This document shows positions 33,476-43,286 of a stretch of DNA of 64,000 nucleotides, in pieces. A program made the position numbers and the translations under genes. The DNA comes from Methylotenera_A aquatica (GTDB taxonomy: Bacteria > Pseudomonadota > Gammaproteobacteria > Burkholderiales > Methylophilaceae). The notes beneath the pieces are model-generated. The model worked only from the letters and a program-made list of their open reading frames with translations. It searched no databases and had not been told where the DNA came from. The stretch's first letter is position 1. Each line of letters opens with the position of its first letter. The DNA lies in assembly GCA_965601485.1 (NCBI GenBank), contig OZ271846.1, forward strand, positions 248,001 to 312,000. The letters are read 5' to 3'.

Positions 33476-36400
33476 ATGAGCTATTCCTTTACCGAAAAAA
33501 AACGTATTCGTAAAAGCTTCGCTAAACGCGAAAGTGTGCAAGAAATTCCTTACTTGCTAGCGATGCAGTTAGAATCATATAAGGCATTTTTACAAGCCGA
33601 TACGCCAGCAGACAAGCGCTTGGTCGATGGTTTAGAATCAACATTCAGTTCTGTTTTCCCTATTATCAGTCATTCTGGCAATGCGCGTTTGGATTACGTA
33701 AGCTATCAATTGGGCGCAGAGCCTTTTGATGTAAAAGAATGTCAACAACGTGGTCTAACGTACGCTGTGCCTTTGCGCGTTAAAGTACGTTTAACCATTA
33801 TGGATAAAGAGGCTTCAAAGCCAACCGTTAAAGAAGTGAAAGAGCAAGAAGTTTACATGGGCGAATTGCCTTTGATGACTGAAAACGGCTCATTCGTGAT
33901 TAACGGTACAGAACGTGTGATTGTTTCACAATTGCACCGTAGTCCTGGCGTGTTCTTTGAGCATGACCGTGGTAAGACACATTCATCTGGCAAGTTGCTG
34001 TTCTCAGCACGAATAATTCCTTACCGTGGTTCATGGTTAGATTTTGAGTTCGACCCTAAAGATTACCTGTATTTTCGGGTCGATCGTCGCCGTAAAATGC
34101 CTGTAACCATTTTACTTAAAGCATTAGGCTACACACCAGAGCAAATTCTACAAACGTTCAACGATACGGATACTTTCCATATTGGCCCTAAAGGCGTTGA
34201 ATTTACATTGGTAGCCGACCGTTTACGTGGTGAAGTGGCTAAATTTGATATTACTGATAAAACAGGTGAAGTGCTGGTTGCTAAAGATAAGCGCATTACT
34301 GTTAAGCATATCCGTGATATTGAAAAAGCAGGTGTTACTAAGATTGCTGTGCCGACTGACTTTATTATGGGTCGTGCCATTGCTAACAATATTGTTGATA
34401 CCGAAACAGGTGAGATTGTTGCAAACGCCAATGATGAAATTACAGATGCTTTAATTGAGAAATTGATTGAAGCTAAAGTAACGAGAATCAATACCTTATA
34501 CACAAACGATTTAGATCATGGAGATTTTATTTCGCAAACGTTGCGAATTGATGAAATACCTGATCAATACAGTGCAAAAGTGGCGATTTATCGAATGATG
34601 CGCCCAGGTGAGCCGCCAACTGAAGATGCTGTAGAGGCTTTATTTAAAGGTTTATTCTTTAATGAAGATCGCTACGATTTATCTGTAGTGGGTCGCATGA
34701 AGTTCAACCGTCGTGCTTATCCAAATAAGCAAGAAGAGCGAAGTGCAAACTGGCTACGTGTTTTCTATGAGCGCGTTGGTAAGCAAGGCGACCAAGGCCC
34801 AAATATTTTATCTAACGATGATATTTTAGCGGTTGTAGGCGTCTTGCTAGAATTGCGTAACGGCCGTGGTGAGATTGATGATATCGATCACTTAGGTAAT
34901 CGTCGTATCCGTTCAGTAGGTGAGTTGGCAGAGAACCAATTCCGTGCTGGTTTGGTGCGTGTAGAGCGTGCAGTTAAAGAGCGTTTAAGCCAAGCAGAAT
35001 CAGATAATCTGATGCCGCATGATTTGATTAATGCAAAACCTGTGTCAAGCGCAATTCGTGAATTCTTTGGTTCAAGTCAATTGTCACAATTTATGGATCA
35101 AACCAATCCATTATCAGAAATTACGCACAAACGACGTATTTCTGCATTAGGCCCAGGTGGTTTAACGCGTGAGCGTGCAGGCTTTGAGGTGCGTGACGTT
35201 CACTCAACCCACTATGGTCGTGTGTGCCCGATTGAAACACCTGAGGGTCCAAACATTGGTTTGATTAACTCGCTAGCACTGTATGCGCGTACCAACCAAT
35301 ATGGTTTCTTGGAAACGCCTTATCGCCGTGTAGAAGGTAATAAAGTATCGGACACAATTGATTATTTGTCAGCGATTGAGGAAAGCCAGTTCATGATTGC
35401 GCAAGCAAACACGGAAATGGATAGCAAAAACGTATTTATCGATGACTTGATTTCTTCACGTTACCACAATGAATTCACCATGACGCAGCCAGATCGCGTT
35501 CAATACATGGACGTTGCACCTGGTCAAATTGTGTCTGTTGCTGCCTCATTGATTCCATTCTTGGAACACGATGATGCGAACCGCGCATTGATGGGGGCCA
35601 ACATGCAGCGTCAAGCTGTGCCATGTCTACGTGCTGAAAAAGCCGTGGTAGGTACTGGTATTGAGCGTACAGTTGCGATTGACTCTGGCACAACTGTGCA
35701 AGCACGTCGCGGCGGTATCGTTGATTACGTTGATTCAGCCCGTATCGTGATTCGTGTAAACGATGATGAAGCAAAAGCCGGTGAAGTAGGTGTAGATATT
35801 TACAATTTAACTAAATATACGCGATCAAATCAAAACACTAATATTAATCAACGTCCGTTGGTGAATATTGGCGACAAATTAGCACGTGGCGATATTATTG
35901 CGGATGGCGCATCAACTGATATGGGTGAGTTGGCTTTAGGGCAAAACATGCTAGTCGGCTTTATGCCATGGAACGGCTATAACTACGAAGACTCGATTTT
36001 GATATCAGAGCGCGTGGTGGCAGATGATCGCTACACTTCAATTCATATTGAAGAGTTATCAGTTGTTGCTCGTGACACCAAGTTGGGTGCAGAGGAAATC
36101 ACGCAAGATATCTCTAATCTAAGCGAGCGCATGTTAGGCCGTTTGGATGAATCTGGCATTATCTACATTGGTGCTGAAGTTGAAGCAGGCGATGTATTGG
36201 TTGGTAAAGTGACACCAAAAGGTGAAACACAACTGACGCCAGAAGAGAAATTATTACGTGCGATTTTCGGTGAAAAAGCATCTGATGTTAAAGACACTTC
36301 ATTGCGCGTACCTTCAGGTATGAGCGGAACAGTGATTGACGTTCAAGTATTTACACGCGAGGGTATTGACCGCGATTCACGTGCACAACAAATTATTGAT

Positions 36401-37648
36401 GATCAATTGAATCACTACAAAACGGATTTGGCTGACCAAATGCGTATTGTGGAGGACGATGCGTTTGGTCGTATCCGTCGTTTGATTGAGGGCAAAGCCG
36501 CTACTGGCGGCCCTAACAAACTGAAAAAAGGCGATACTTTAACCGCTGAGTATTTGGAGTCTGTTGGTCGCTATGATTGGTTTGATATTCGTTTATCAGA
36601 CGAAGAAACAGCTCGCCAATTAGAGCAGTTAAAAGACAGCTTAAGCCAAGCGCGTATCGAGTTTGATAGTCGCTTTAATGAGAAAAAACGTAAATTGACA
36701 CAAGGTGACGAATTGCCACCTGGCGTGCAAAAAATGGTTAAGGTTTACTTAGCTGTTAAACGTCGTATTCAGCCAGGCGATAAAATGGCTGGCCGTCACG
36801 GTAACAAGGGTGTTATTTCAAAAATCGTACCAGTAGAAGACATGCCGCATATGGCAGACGGAACGCCATGTGACATCGTGCTGAACCCACTAGGCGTTCC
36901 ATCACGTATGAACATTGGTCAGATCTTAGAAGTGCATTTGGGCTGGGCTGCTAAAGGTTTGGGTTTGCGTATTCAAGAAATGCTTGAGTCAGAAGTGAAA
37001 GTGGCTGAAATTCGCAAATTCTTAGAGCAAATCTACAACGACAGTACTGGTAAAAAAGAAGATATAAAGTCGTACACCGATATTGAAATTCTTGAGCTAG
37101 CGCGTAACTTGCAATCTGGCGTGCCATTTGCAACTCCAGTATTTGATGGTGCTGCAGAATCGGATATTAAAGCGATGTTAGATTTAGCTTTCCCAGATGA
37201 TGATATGCGTACTAAACAATTGCAGTTCTCTGCTGGTAAAACACAGGTGAAATTGTTTGATGGTCGTACTGGTGAAGCGTTTGAGCGTCCAGTGACTGTG
37301 GGTTATATGCACGTATTGAAATTGCATCATTTGGTGGATGACAAAATGCATGCGCGTTCTACTGGTCCATATTCATTGGTTACACAACAACCATTGGGCG
37401 GTAAAGCTCAATTCGGTGGTCAGCGTTTTGGTGAAATGGAGGTTTGGGCGCTAGAGGCTTATGGCGCATCATACACCCTACAAGAAATGTTGACAGTGAA
37501 ATCAGATGACGTGAATGGTCGTACTAAAGTCTACGAAAATATCGTTAAAGGCGAACACAAAATTGATGCTGGCATGCCGGAATCGTTTAACGTGTTGGTG
37601 AAAGAAATTCGTTCACTTGCTATCGATATTGACCTAGACAGAAACTAA
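33476..37648 (+). CDS. rpoB: DNA-directed RNA polymerase subunit beta
   Basis: 1390 residues, the standard betaproteobacterial length. The rifampicin-pocket region (SSQLSQFMDQTNPLSEITHKRRISALGPGG) is intact, and the C terminus reads EIRSLAIDIDLDRN. The frame is open 35 codons further upstream, but AGGAG at 33466-33470 and the family start MSYSFTEKKRIRKSF point to ATG 33476. rpoC follows after 11 bp. Confidence 0.97.
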   Translation: MSYSFTEKKRIRKSFAKRESVQEIPYLLAMQLESYKAFLQADTPADKRLVDGLESTFSSVFPIISHSGNARLDYVSYQLGAEPFDVKECQQRGLTYAVPLRVKVRLTIMDKEASKPTVKEVKEQEVYMGELPLMTENGSFVINGTERVIVSQLHRSPGVFFEHDRGKTHSSGKLLFSARIIPYRGSWLDFEFDPKDYLYFRVDRRRKMPVTILLKALGYTPEQILQTFNDTDTFHIGPKGVEFTLVADRLRGEVAKFDITDKTGEVLVAKDKRITVKHIRDIEKAGVTKIAVPTDFIMGRAIANNIVDTETGEIVANANDEITDALIEKLIEAKVTRINTLYTNDLDHGDFISQTLRIDEIPDQYSAKVAIYRMMRPGEPPTEDAVEALFKGLFFNEDRYDLSVVGRMKFNRRAYPNKQEERSANWLRVFYERVGKQGDQGPNILSNDDILAVVGVLLELRNGRGEIDDIDHLGNRRIRSVGELAENQFRAGLVRVERAVKERLSQAESDNLMPHDLINAKPVSSAIREFFGSSQLSQFMDQTNPLSEITHKRRISALGPGGLTRERAGFEVRDVHSTHYGRVCPIETPEGPNIGLINSLALYARTNQYGFLETPYRRVEGNKVSDTIDYLSAIEESQFMIAQANTEMDSKNVFIDDLISSRYHNEFTMTQPDRVQYMDVAPGQIVSVAASLIPFLEHDDANRALMGANMQRQAVPCLRAEKAVVGTGIERTVAIDSGTTVQARRGGIVDYVDSARIVIRVNDDEAKAGEVGVDIYNLTKYTRSNQNTNINQRPLVNIGDKLARGDIIADGASTDMGELALGQNMLVGFMPWNGYNYEDSILISERVVADDRYTSIHIEELSVVARDTKLGAEEITQDISNLSERMLGRLDESGIIYIGAEVEAGDVLVGKVTPKGETQLTPEEKLLRAIFGEKASDVKDTSLRVPSGMSGTVIDVQVFTREGIDRDSRAQQIIDDQLNHYKTDLADQMRIVEDDAFGRIRRLIEGKAATGGPNKLKKGDTLTAEYLESVGRYDWFDIRLSDEETARQLEQLKDSLSQARIEFDSRFNEKKRKLTQGDELPPGVQKMVKVYLAVKRRIQPGDKMAGRHGNKGVISKIVPVEDMPHMADGTPCDIVLNPLGVPSRMNIGQILEVHLGWAAKGLGLRIQEMLESEVKVAEIRKFLEQIYNDSTGKKEDIKSYTDIEILELARNLQSGVPFATPVFDGAAESDIKAMLDLAFPDDDMRTKQLQFSAGKTQVKLFDGRTGEAFERPVTVGYMHVLKLHHLVDDKMHARSTGPYSLVTQQPLGGKAQFGGQRFGEMEVWALEAYGASYTLQEMLTVKSDDVNGRTKVYENIVKGEHKIDAGMPESFNVLVKEIRSLAIDIDLDRN

Positions 37649-37659
37649 GGAGAACAGAC

Positions 37660-40600
37660 TTGAAAGCTCTATTAGACTTATTTAAACAGGTAACCAAAGA
37701 AGAAGAGTTCGATGCAATTAAAATCGCGTTGGCTTCACCTGAAAAAATCCGTTCATGGTCATATGGCGAAGTAAAAAAACCAGAAACCATTAACTACCGT
37801 ACGTTTAAACCAGAACGTGATGGTTTGTTTTGCTCGAAAATCTTTGGCCCTATTAAAGATTACGAGTGCTTATGCGGTAAATACAAACGCTTAAAACATC
37901 GCGGTGTAATCTGCGAGAAATGTGGCGTTGAGGTGACTTTATCTAAAGTGCGTCGCGAGCGTATGGGCCATATCGAATTGGCTTCGCCAGTTGCGCATAT
38001 TTGGTTTTTGAAATCATTACCAAGCCGTTTAGGCATGGTGCTGGATATCGCTTTGCGTGATATTGAGCGTGTATTGTACTTTGAAGCATTTATCGTCGTT
38101 GATCCAGGCATGACACCATTAGTTCGTGGTCAGTTGTTAACAGAAGATGACTATATTGCCAAAGTTGAAGAATACGGCGATGAGTTCAATGCTGTAATGG
38201 GCGCTGAAGCGGTGCGTGAATTATTACGCACGATGAATATCCATAATGAAATCGAAACTCTACGGATTGATTTAGGCGCAACAGGCTCAGAAGCGAAAAT
38301 CAAGAAAATCGCTAAACGCCTAAAAGTATTAGAAGCATTCCAAAAATCAGGCATTAAACCAGAGTGGATGATTCTTGAAATCTTGCCAGTATTGCCACCA
38401 GAGCTACGCCCATTGGTGCCATTGGATGGTGGTCGTTTCGCAACGTCTGATTTGAACGATTTGTATCGCCGCGTGATTAACCGTAATAACCGACTCAAAA
38501 GACTACTGGAGCTTAAAGCGCCAGAAATCATCGTACGTAACGAAAAACGTATGTTGCAAGAAGCGGTGGATTCACTATTAGACAATGGTCGTCGCGGTAA
38601 AGTGATGACTGGCGCTAACAAACGTCCATTAAAATCATTGGCTGACATGATCAAGGGTAAAGGCGGTCGTTTCCGTCAAAACTTACTTGGTAAGCGTGTG
38701 GATTACTCTGGCCGTTCAGTCATTGTGGTAGGCCCAACATTGAAACTACATCAGTGCGGTTTGCCTAAGAAAATGGCCTTGGAATTATTTAAACCATTCA
38801 TTTTCCATAAACTGGAAGTATTGGGTTTGGCCACAACCATTAAAGCAGCGAAGAAAAAAGTCGAAGAAGAAGGACCAGAAGTTTGGGATATCTTGGAAGA
38901 CGTAATTCGCGAACATCCGGTTCTATTGAATCGTGCACCAACCTTGCACCGTTTAGGTATTCAAGCGTTTGAGCCTATTCTAATTGAAGGTAAAGCTATT
39001 CAATTGCACCCCTTAGTTTGTGCGGCATTCAACGCAGACTTTGACGGTGACCAAATGGCTGTTCACGTTCCGTTGAGCTTAGAAGCCCAAATGGAAGCAC
39101 GTACGCTGATGTTGGCTTCTAATAACGTGTTATCACCTGCAAACGGTGAGCCGATTATTGTGCCTTCACAAGATATCGTGTTGGGTCTTTATTACATGAC
39201 GCGCGACAAAGTAGCAGCACTTGGTGAAGGTATGCGTTTTGCCGATGTTAAAGAAGTACAACGTGTATTTGACCAAAAGTTGGTTGATTTGCACGCAAAG
39301 ATTACTGTGCGTATTAAAGAGTTCGATGTGGATTTAGACGGCGTTAAAACCGAAAAAACAACGCGTTACGAAACTACAGTAGGTCGTGCATTGCTGTCAC
39401 AAATCTTGCCAGCTGGCTTACCATTTAGCTACATTGATAAAGCATTGAAAAAGAAAGAAATTTCAAAATTAATTAATGCTTCATTCCGTAAAGTTGGTAT
39501 TCGCGATACGGTAATCTTTGCTGATAAATTAATGTATACCGGTTATACCTTCGCCACTAAAGCGGGTATTTCTATTTCAATTAACGATATGTTGGTTCCG
39601 CCAGAAAAAGAAACATTGATTGCGGCCGCTGAATCGGAAGTGAAAGAGATTGAAGATCAATACGTTTCAGGCCTGGTAACTCAAGGGGAGCGCTACAATA
39701 AAGTGGTGGATATCTGGGGGCGTGCAGGTGACAAAGTGGCGGATGCCATGATGAAACAATTGCGTGAGGAGCCAGTATTAGACGCTAACGGTAATCAAGC
39801 AAAAGACAAAGACGGTAAAGCACTTAAGCAAGAATCGTTTAATGCGATTTACATGATGGCTGACTCTGGAGCGCGTGGTTCTGCGGCTCAGGTACGTCAA
39901 TTAGCCGGTATGCGCGGTTTGATGGCGAAGCCAGATGGTTCGATTATTGAAACGCCAATTACCGCTAACTTCCGTGACGGTTTAAACGTGTTGCAGTACT
40001 TTATTTCAACGCATGGTGCACGTAAAGGCTTGGCCGACACGGCATTGAAAACAGCTAACTCTGGTTATTTGACACGTCGTTTAGTAGATGTAACGCAAGA
40101 CTTAGTAGTAACTGAGCATGATTGCGGCACAACTGAAGGCTTAGTAACAAAAGCCTTAGTTAAAGGTGGTGAAGTAGTTGAGCCACTGCACGACCGTATT
40201 TTAGGTCGTACAACAGTGTTTGATATTCTGAATCCAGAAACGCAAGCAGTAATTTACACCGCTGGTACTGTGCTAGGTGAAGATGAAGTTGAGAAAATCG
40301 ATGCCTTAGGTATTGATGAAGTGAAAGTACGTACCGCCTTAACTTGCGATACACGCTATGGTATTTGTGCTAAATGTTATGGTCGTGACTTAGGTCGCGG
40401 TAAATTAATCAGCATGGGTGAGGCGGTGGGCGTTATCGCCGCGCAATCGATTGGTGAACCTGGCACACAGTTGACCATGCGTACGTTCCACATCGGTGGT
40501 GCGGTATCGCGCGCTGCTTCTGTATCGTCGGTTGAGAGTAAATCAAATGGCGTATTAAGCTTTACATCAACGATGCGTTATGTAACGAACAACCGTAATG

Positions 40601-41931
40601 AGCAAATCGTTATTTCACGTAATGGCGAAGTAATTATTGCCGATGAAAATGGCCGTGAGCGTGAGCGTCATAAAGTGCCATATGGTGCGACATTAACAGT
40701 AACAGACGGCAAAACCGTTAAAGCAGGTCAAGCCTTAGCAACATGGGATCCACATACCCGTCCAATTATTTCGGAATATGCTGGTTTTATTAAATTTGAA
40801 AACGTTGAAGAGGGTATCACCGTTGCCAAACAAATCGATGACGTAACAGGTTTGTCATCACTGGTGGTAATCGATCCTAAACAACGTGCTGGCCAAACAA
40901 AAGGTTTGCGTCCACAAGTTAAATTGTTAGATGCTAGTGGCGTTGAAGTGAAAATTGCAGGTAGTGATTTACCTGTAAACGTTACCTTCCAGTTGAGCTG
41001 CATTATTACGGTTAAAGACGGTCAAGAAGTGGGCGTAGGAGAAGTAATTGCGCGTATTCCACAAGAATCATCAAAAACACGTGATATTACCGGTGGCCTA
41101 CCTCGCGTTGCGGAATTGTTTGAGGCGCGTTCACCAAAAGATGCTGGTATGTTGGCAGAGGTGACAGGCACTGTTTCATTCGGTAAAGATACCAAAGGTA
41201 AACAACGTTTAGTGATTACCGATTTAGATGGCTTAGCACATGAGTTCTTGATTCTAAAAGATAAACACGTGACCGCGCATGATGGTCAAGTGGTGACTAA
41301 AGGTGAAATTATTGTGGACGGACCAGCTGATCCGCAAGATATCTTACGTTTACAAGGCCGTGAAGCACTAGCGCGTTATGTGATTGACGAAGTGCAAGAT
41401 GTGTATCGTTTGCAAGGTGTTAAAATTAACGATAAGCATATTGAAGTGATTGTGCGTCAAATGCTACGTCGTGTACGTGTTTCAGATGCAGGCGACACCT
41501 GCTTTATTTTAGGTGAGCAAGTAGAACGTGCTGATTTGTTGGCAGAAAACGAAAGAATTATTGCTCAAGATAAACGCCCGGCAACATTTGATTATGTGTT
41601 ACTAGGTATTACTAAAGCATCACTTTCAACTGACAGCTTTATCTCGGCAGCTTCATTCCAAGAGACAACGCGTGTGTTGACCGAAGCGGCTATTTTAGGT
41701 AAGCGTGATGAGTTACGTGGCTTGAAAGAAAACGTTATCGTGGGTCGTTTAATCCCAGCAGGTACAGGATTGGCATATCACGATGCGCGTAAACGTGCGG
41801 CCATTGCAGCATTAACGCCTTCAACACCTTCTGCTCAAACAGAGGCGGCTGAGGCATTATTTACTAATCCAACTGAAATTGTAAAATTTGCAGTAACAGA
41901 AGCGGCAGAAGTAGAAACACCAGCAGAGTAG
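37660..41931 (+). CDS. rpoC: DNA-directed RNA polymerase subunit beta'
   Basis: 1423 residues, TTG start at 37660 with AAGGAG at 37647-37652. The N-terminal zinc site (CLCGKYKRLKHRGVICEKCGVEV), the catalytic NADFDGDQM that holds the active-site magnesium, and the second zinc cluster (CDTRYGICAKCYGRDL) are all present. A long hairpin and a strong promoter for the next operon follow the stop. Confidence 0.97.
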   Translation: MKALLDLFKQVTKEEEFDAIKIALASPEKIRSWSYGEVKKPETINYRTFKPERDGLFCSKIFGPIKDYECLCGKYKRLKHRGVICEKCGVEVTLSKVRRERMGHIELASPVAHIWFLKSLPSRLGMVLDIALRDIERVLYFEAFIVVDPGMTPLVRGQLLTEDDYIAKVEEYGDEFNAVMGAEAVRELLRTMNIHNEIETLRIDLGATGSEAKIKKIAKRLKVLEAFQKSGIKPEWMILEILPVLPPELRPLVPLDGGRFATSDLNDLYRRVINRNNRLKRLLELKAPEIIVRNEKRMLQEAVDSLLDNGRRGKVMTGANKRPLKSLADMIKGKGGRFRQNLLGKRVDYSGRSVIVVGPTLKLHQCGLPKKMALELFKPFIFHKLEVLGLATTIKAAKKKVEEEGPEVWDILEDVIREHPVLLNRAPTLHRLGIQAFEPILIEGKAIQLHPLVCAAFNADFDGDQMAVHVPLSLEAQMEARTLMLASNNVLSPANGEPIIVPSQDIVLGLYYMTRDKVAALGEGMRFADVKEVQRVFDQKLVDLHAKITVRIKEFDVDLDGVKTEKTTRYETTVGRALLSQILPAGLPFSYIDKALKKKEISKLINASFRKVGIRDTVIFADKLMYTGYTFATKAGISISINDMLVPPEKETLIAAAESEVKEIEDQYVSGLVTQGERYNKVVDIWGRAGDKVADAMMKQLREEPVLDANGNQAKDKDGKALKQESFNAIYMMADSGARGSAAQVRQLAGMRGLMAKPDGSIIETPITANFRDGLNVLQYFISTHGARKGLADTALKTANSGYLTRRLVDVTQDLVVTEHDCGTTEGLVTKALVKGGEVVEPLHDRILGRTTVFDILNPETQAVIYTAGTVLGEDEVEKIDALGIDEVKVRTALTCDTRYGICAKCYGRDLGRGKLISMGEAVGVIAAQSIGEPGTQLTMRTFHIGGAVSRAASVSSVESKSNGVLSFTSTMRYVTNNRNEQIVISRNGEVIIADENGRERERHKVPYGATLTVTDGKTVKAGQALATWDPHTRPIISEYAGFIKFENVEEGITVAKQIDDVTGLSSLVVIDPKQRAGQTKGLRPQVKLLDASGVEVKIAGSDLPVNVTFQLSCIITVKDGQEVGVGEVIARIPQESSKTRDITGGLPRVAELFEARSPKDAGMLAEVTGTVSFGKDTKGKQRLVITDLDGLAHEFLILKDKHVTAHDGQVVTKGEIIVDGPADPQDILRLQGREALARYVIDEVQDVYRLQGVKINDKHIEVIVRQMLRRVRVSDAGDTCFILGEQVERADLLAENERIIAQDKRPATFDYVLLGITKASLSTDSFISAASFQETTRVLTEAAILGKRDELRGLKENVIVGRLIPAGTGLAYHDARKRAAIAALTPSTPSAQTEAAEALFTNPTEIVKFAVTEAAEVETPAE

Positions 41932-41955
41932 TTTTCTGAAATGTATGAAAGTTGG

Positions 41956-41997
41956 GAAGGTGTGTGTCAATTTATTTTTATCTTGACACATGCCTTC
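41956..41997 (+). terminator. Long hairpin after rpoC overlapping the rpsL promoter
   Basis: A 15-bp stem (41956-41970 with 41983-41997, two G-U pairs) closes a 12-base loop. There is no T run after it. The 3' arm starts with the TTGACA of the next promoter. It could end, process or protect the rpoBC message. Confidence 0.55.
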
Positions 41998-42011
41998 TCG
42001 ATAAATACAAT
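41983..42011 (+). promoter_or_regulatory. Near-consensus sigma-70 promoter of the str operon
   Basis: A perfect -35 TTGACA (41983-41988), 17-base spacer and TACAAT (42006-42011), one mismatch from TATAAT. Transcription would start near 42018, leaving a leader of about 125 bases before rpsL. Confidence 0.85.
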
Positions 42012-42143
42012 GCTCGGTTTTCTAGATTAACCATTTACTTGGTTAATAAACTATTATTACTGCGTTTGCAGCTGTTTATTTTGAGAATGCATACGCAAGA
42101 ATATTTTAAAATGCAGTTTGAATATTTATAAAGGTTATAGGCA

Positions 42144-42530
42144 ATGCCAACCATCAACCAGTTAATTCGTAAACCACGCGCTAAAGTGGTTACAAAAAGT
42201 AAAGTGCCTGCACTTGAAGCCTGTCCACAAAAGCGTGGTGTTTGTACTCGTGTTTACACAACAACACCTAAAAAGCCAAACTCAGCATTACGTAAAGTTG
42301 CCAAAGTGCGCTTAACTAATGGCTATGAAGTGATTAGCTACATCGGTGGTGAAGGCCATAATTTGCAAGAGCATAGCGTGGTTTTACTACGCGGTGGTCG
42401 TGTAAAAGACTTACCGGGTGTGCGTTACCATATGGTGCGTGGTAGCTTGGATACTGCAGGCGTTAAAGATCGTAAACAATCACGTTCCAAATACGGTGCG
42501 AAGCGTCCTAAAGAAGCTAAAGCTAAGTAA
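42144..42530 (+). CDS. rpsL: 30S ribosomal protein S12
   Basis: 128 residues. S12 monitors decoding accuracy; the PKKPNSALRKVAKVRLTNG loop contains the lysine that is altered in streptomycin-resistant mutants and is wild-type here. The PGVRYHMVRG segment is conserved. It is the first gene of the str operon. Confidence 0.97.
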   Translation: MPTINQLIRKPRAKVVTKSKVPALEACPQKRGVCTRVYTTTPKKPNSALRKVAKVRLTNGYEVISYIGGEGHNLQEHSVVLLRGGRVKDLPGVRYHMVRGSLDTAGVKDRKQSRSKYGAKRPKEAKAK

Positions 42531-42675
42531 TAACAGATGTAAAAATAGTTATATTGGGTTGATGCCCATAATGGTTGACAGCGGCTAACCAAAAGCCTTG
42601 CTAAATTGTCTTTGATTAGACGGTCGCTAGCAAAACATAAATGAAAATAGAGAATAAAAGAAAGTAGACTAAAGC

Positions 42676-43146
42676 ATGCCAAGACGTAGAGAAGTGCCCA
42701 AGCGCCACATTTTGCCAGATCCAAAATTTGGAAGTACAGAAGTGTCTAAATTTGTAAACGTATTAATGACCGGTGGTAAAAAATCGGTTGCTGAACGTAT
42801 TTTGTACGGTGCATTTGATCAAGTGACCACTAAAACAGGTAAGGATGCGCTAGAAGTATTTACGCTTGCCTTGACTAATTTACGTCCTTTAGTGGAAGTT
42901 AAAAGCCGCCGTGTTGGTGGTGCTAACTATCAAGTGCCAGTTGAAGTACGCCCAAGCCGTCGTAGTGCATTAGCAATGCGCTGGCTTCGTGATGCAGCGC
43001 GCAAGCGTGGTGAGAAATCAATGGGTTTAAGACTTGCTGCTGAATTGGCAGAAGCATCTGAAGGTCGTGGATCAGCAATGAAGAAACGTGAAGAAGTTCA
43101 TCGTATGGCAGAAGCGAACAAGGCGTTCTCACACTTCAGATTTTAA
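42676..43146 (+). CDS. rpsG: 30S ribosomal protein S7
   Basis: 156 residues. S7 starts assembly of the 30S head and is the autogenous repressor of the str operon in E. coli. The N terminus MPRRREVPKRHILPDPKFGS is typical. The 145-bp rpsL-rpsG spacer contains small stems (TGGG/CCCA and TGGTTG/TAACCA, around 42554-42592), a plausible place for S7 control as in E. coli. Confidence 0.97.
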   Translation: MPRRREVPKRHILPDPKFGSTEVSKFVNVLMTGGKKSVAERILYGAFDQVTTKTGKDALEVFTLALTNLRPLVEVKSRRVGGANYQVPVEVRPSRRSALAMRWLRDAARKRGEKSMGLRLAAELAEASEGRGSAMKKREEVHRMAEANKAFSHFRF

Positions 43147-43170
43147 TGTTTTTATAAATTATTTGTTTGT

Positions 43171-43201
43171 AATATTACCTAAACAAATTTTAGGTAATAT
43201 T
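43171..43201. repeat. 13-bp perfect hairpin between rpsG and fusA
   Basis: AATATTACCTAAA (43171-43183) pairs perfectly with TTTAGGTAATATT (43189-43201) over a 5-base loop. No T run follows on the plus strand. Candidate for an mRNA processing or stability element between S7 and EF-G. Confidence 0.6.
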
Positions 43202-43286
43202 AAGAGTCTAAGTAATATCTAAGTGATGAGAATTCGACCGCTCTTTAAGAATTTAAGATTGAATTGATAAGCAAAGGTGAAGCATT

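Noticed and set aside
38151..38654. 167-codon minus-strand open frame inside rpoC
   Set aside because: Antisense to a highly conserved gene, with no family resemblance and no ribosome binding site context.
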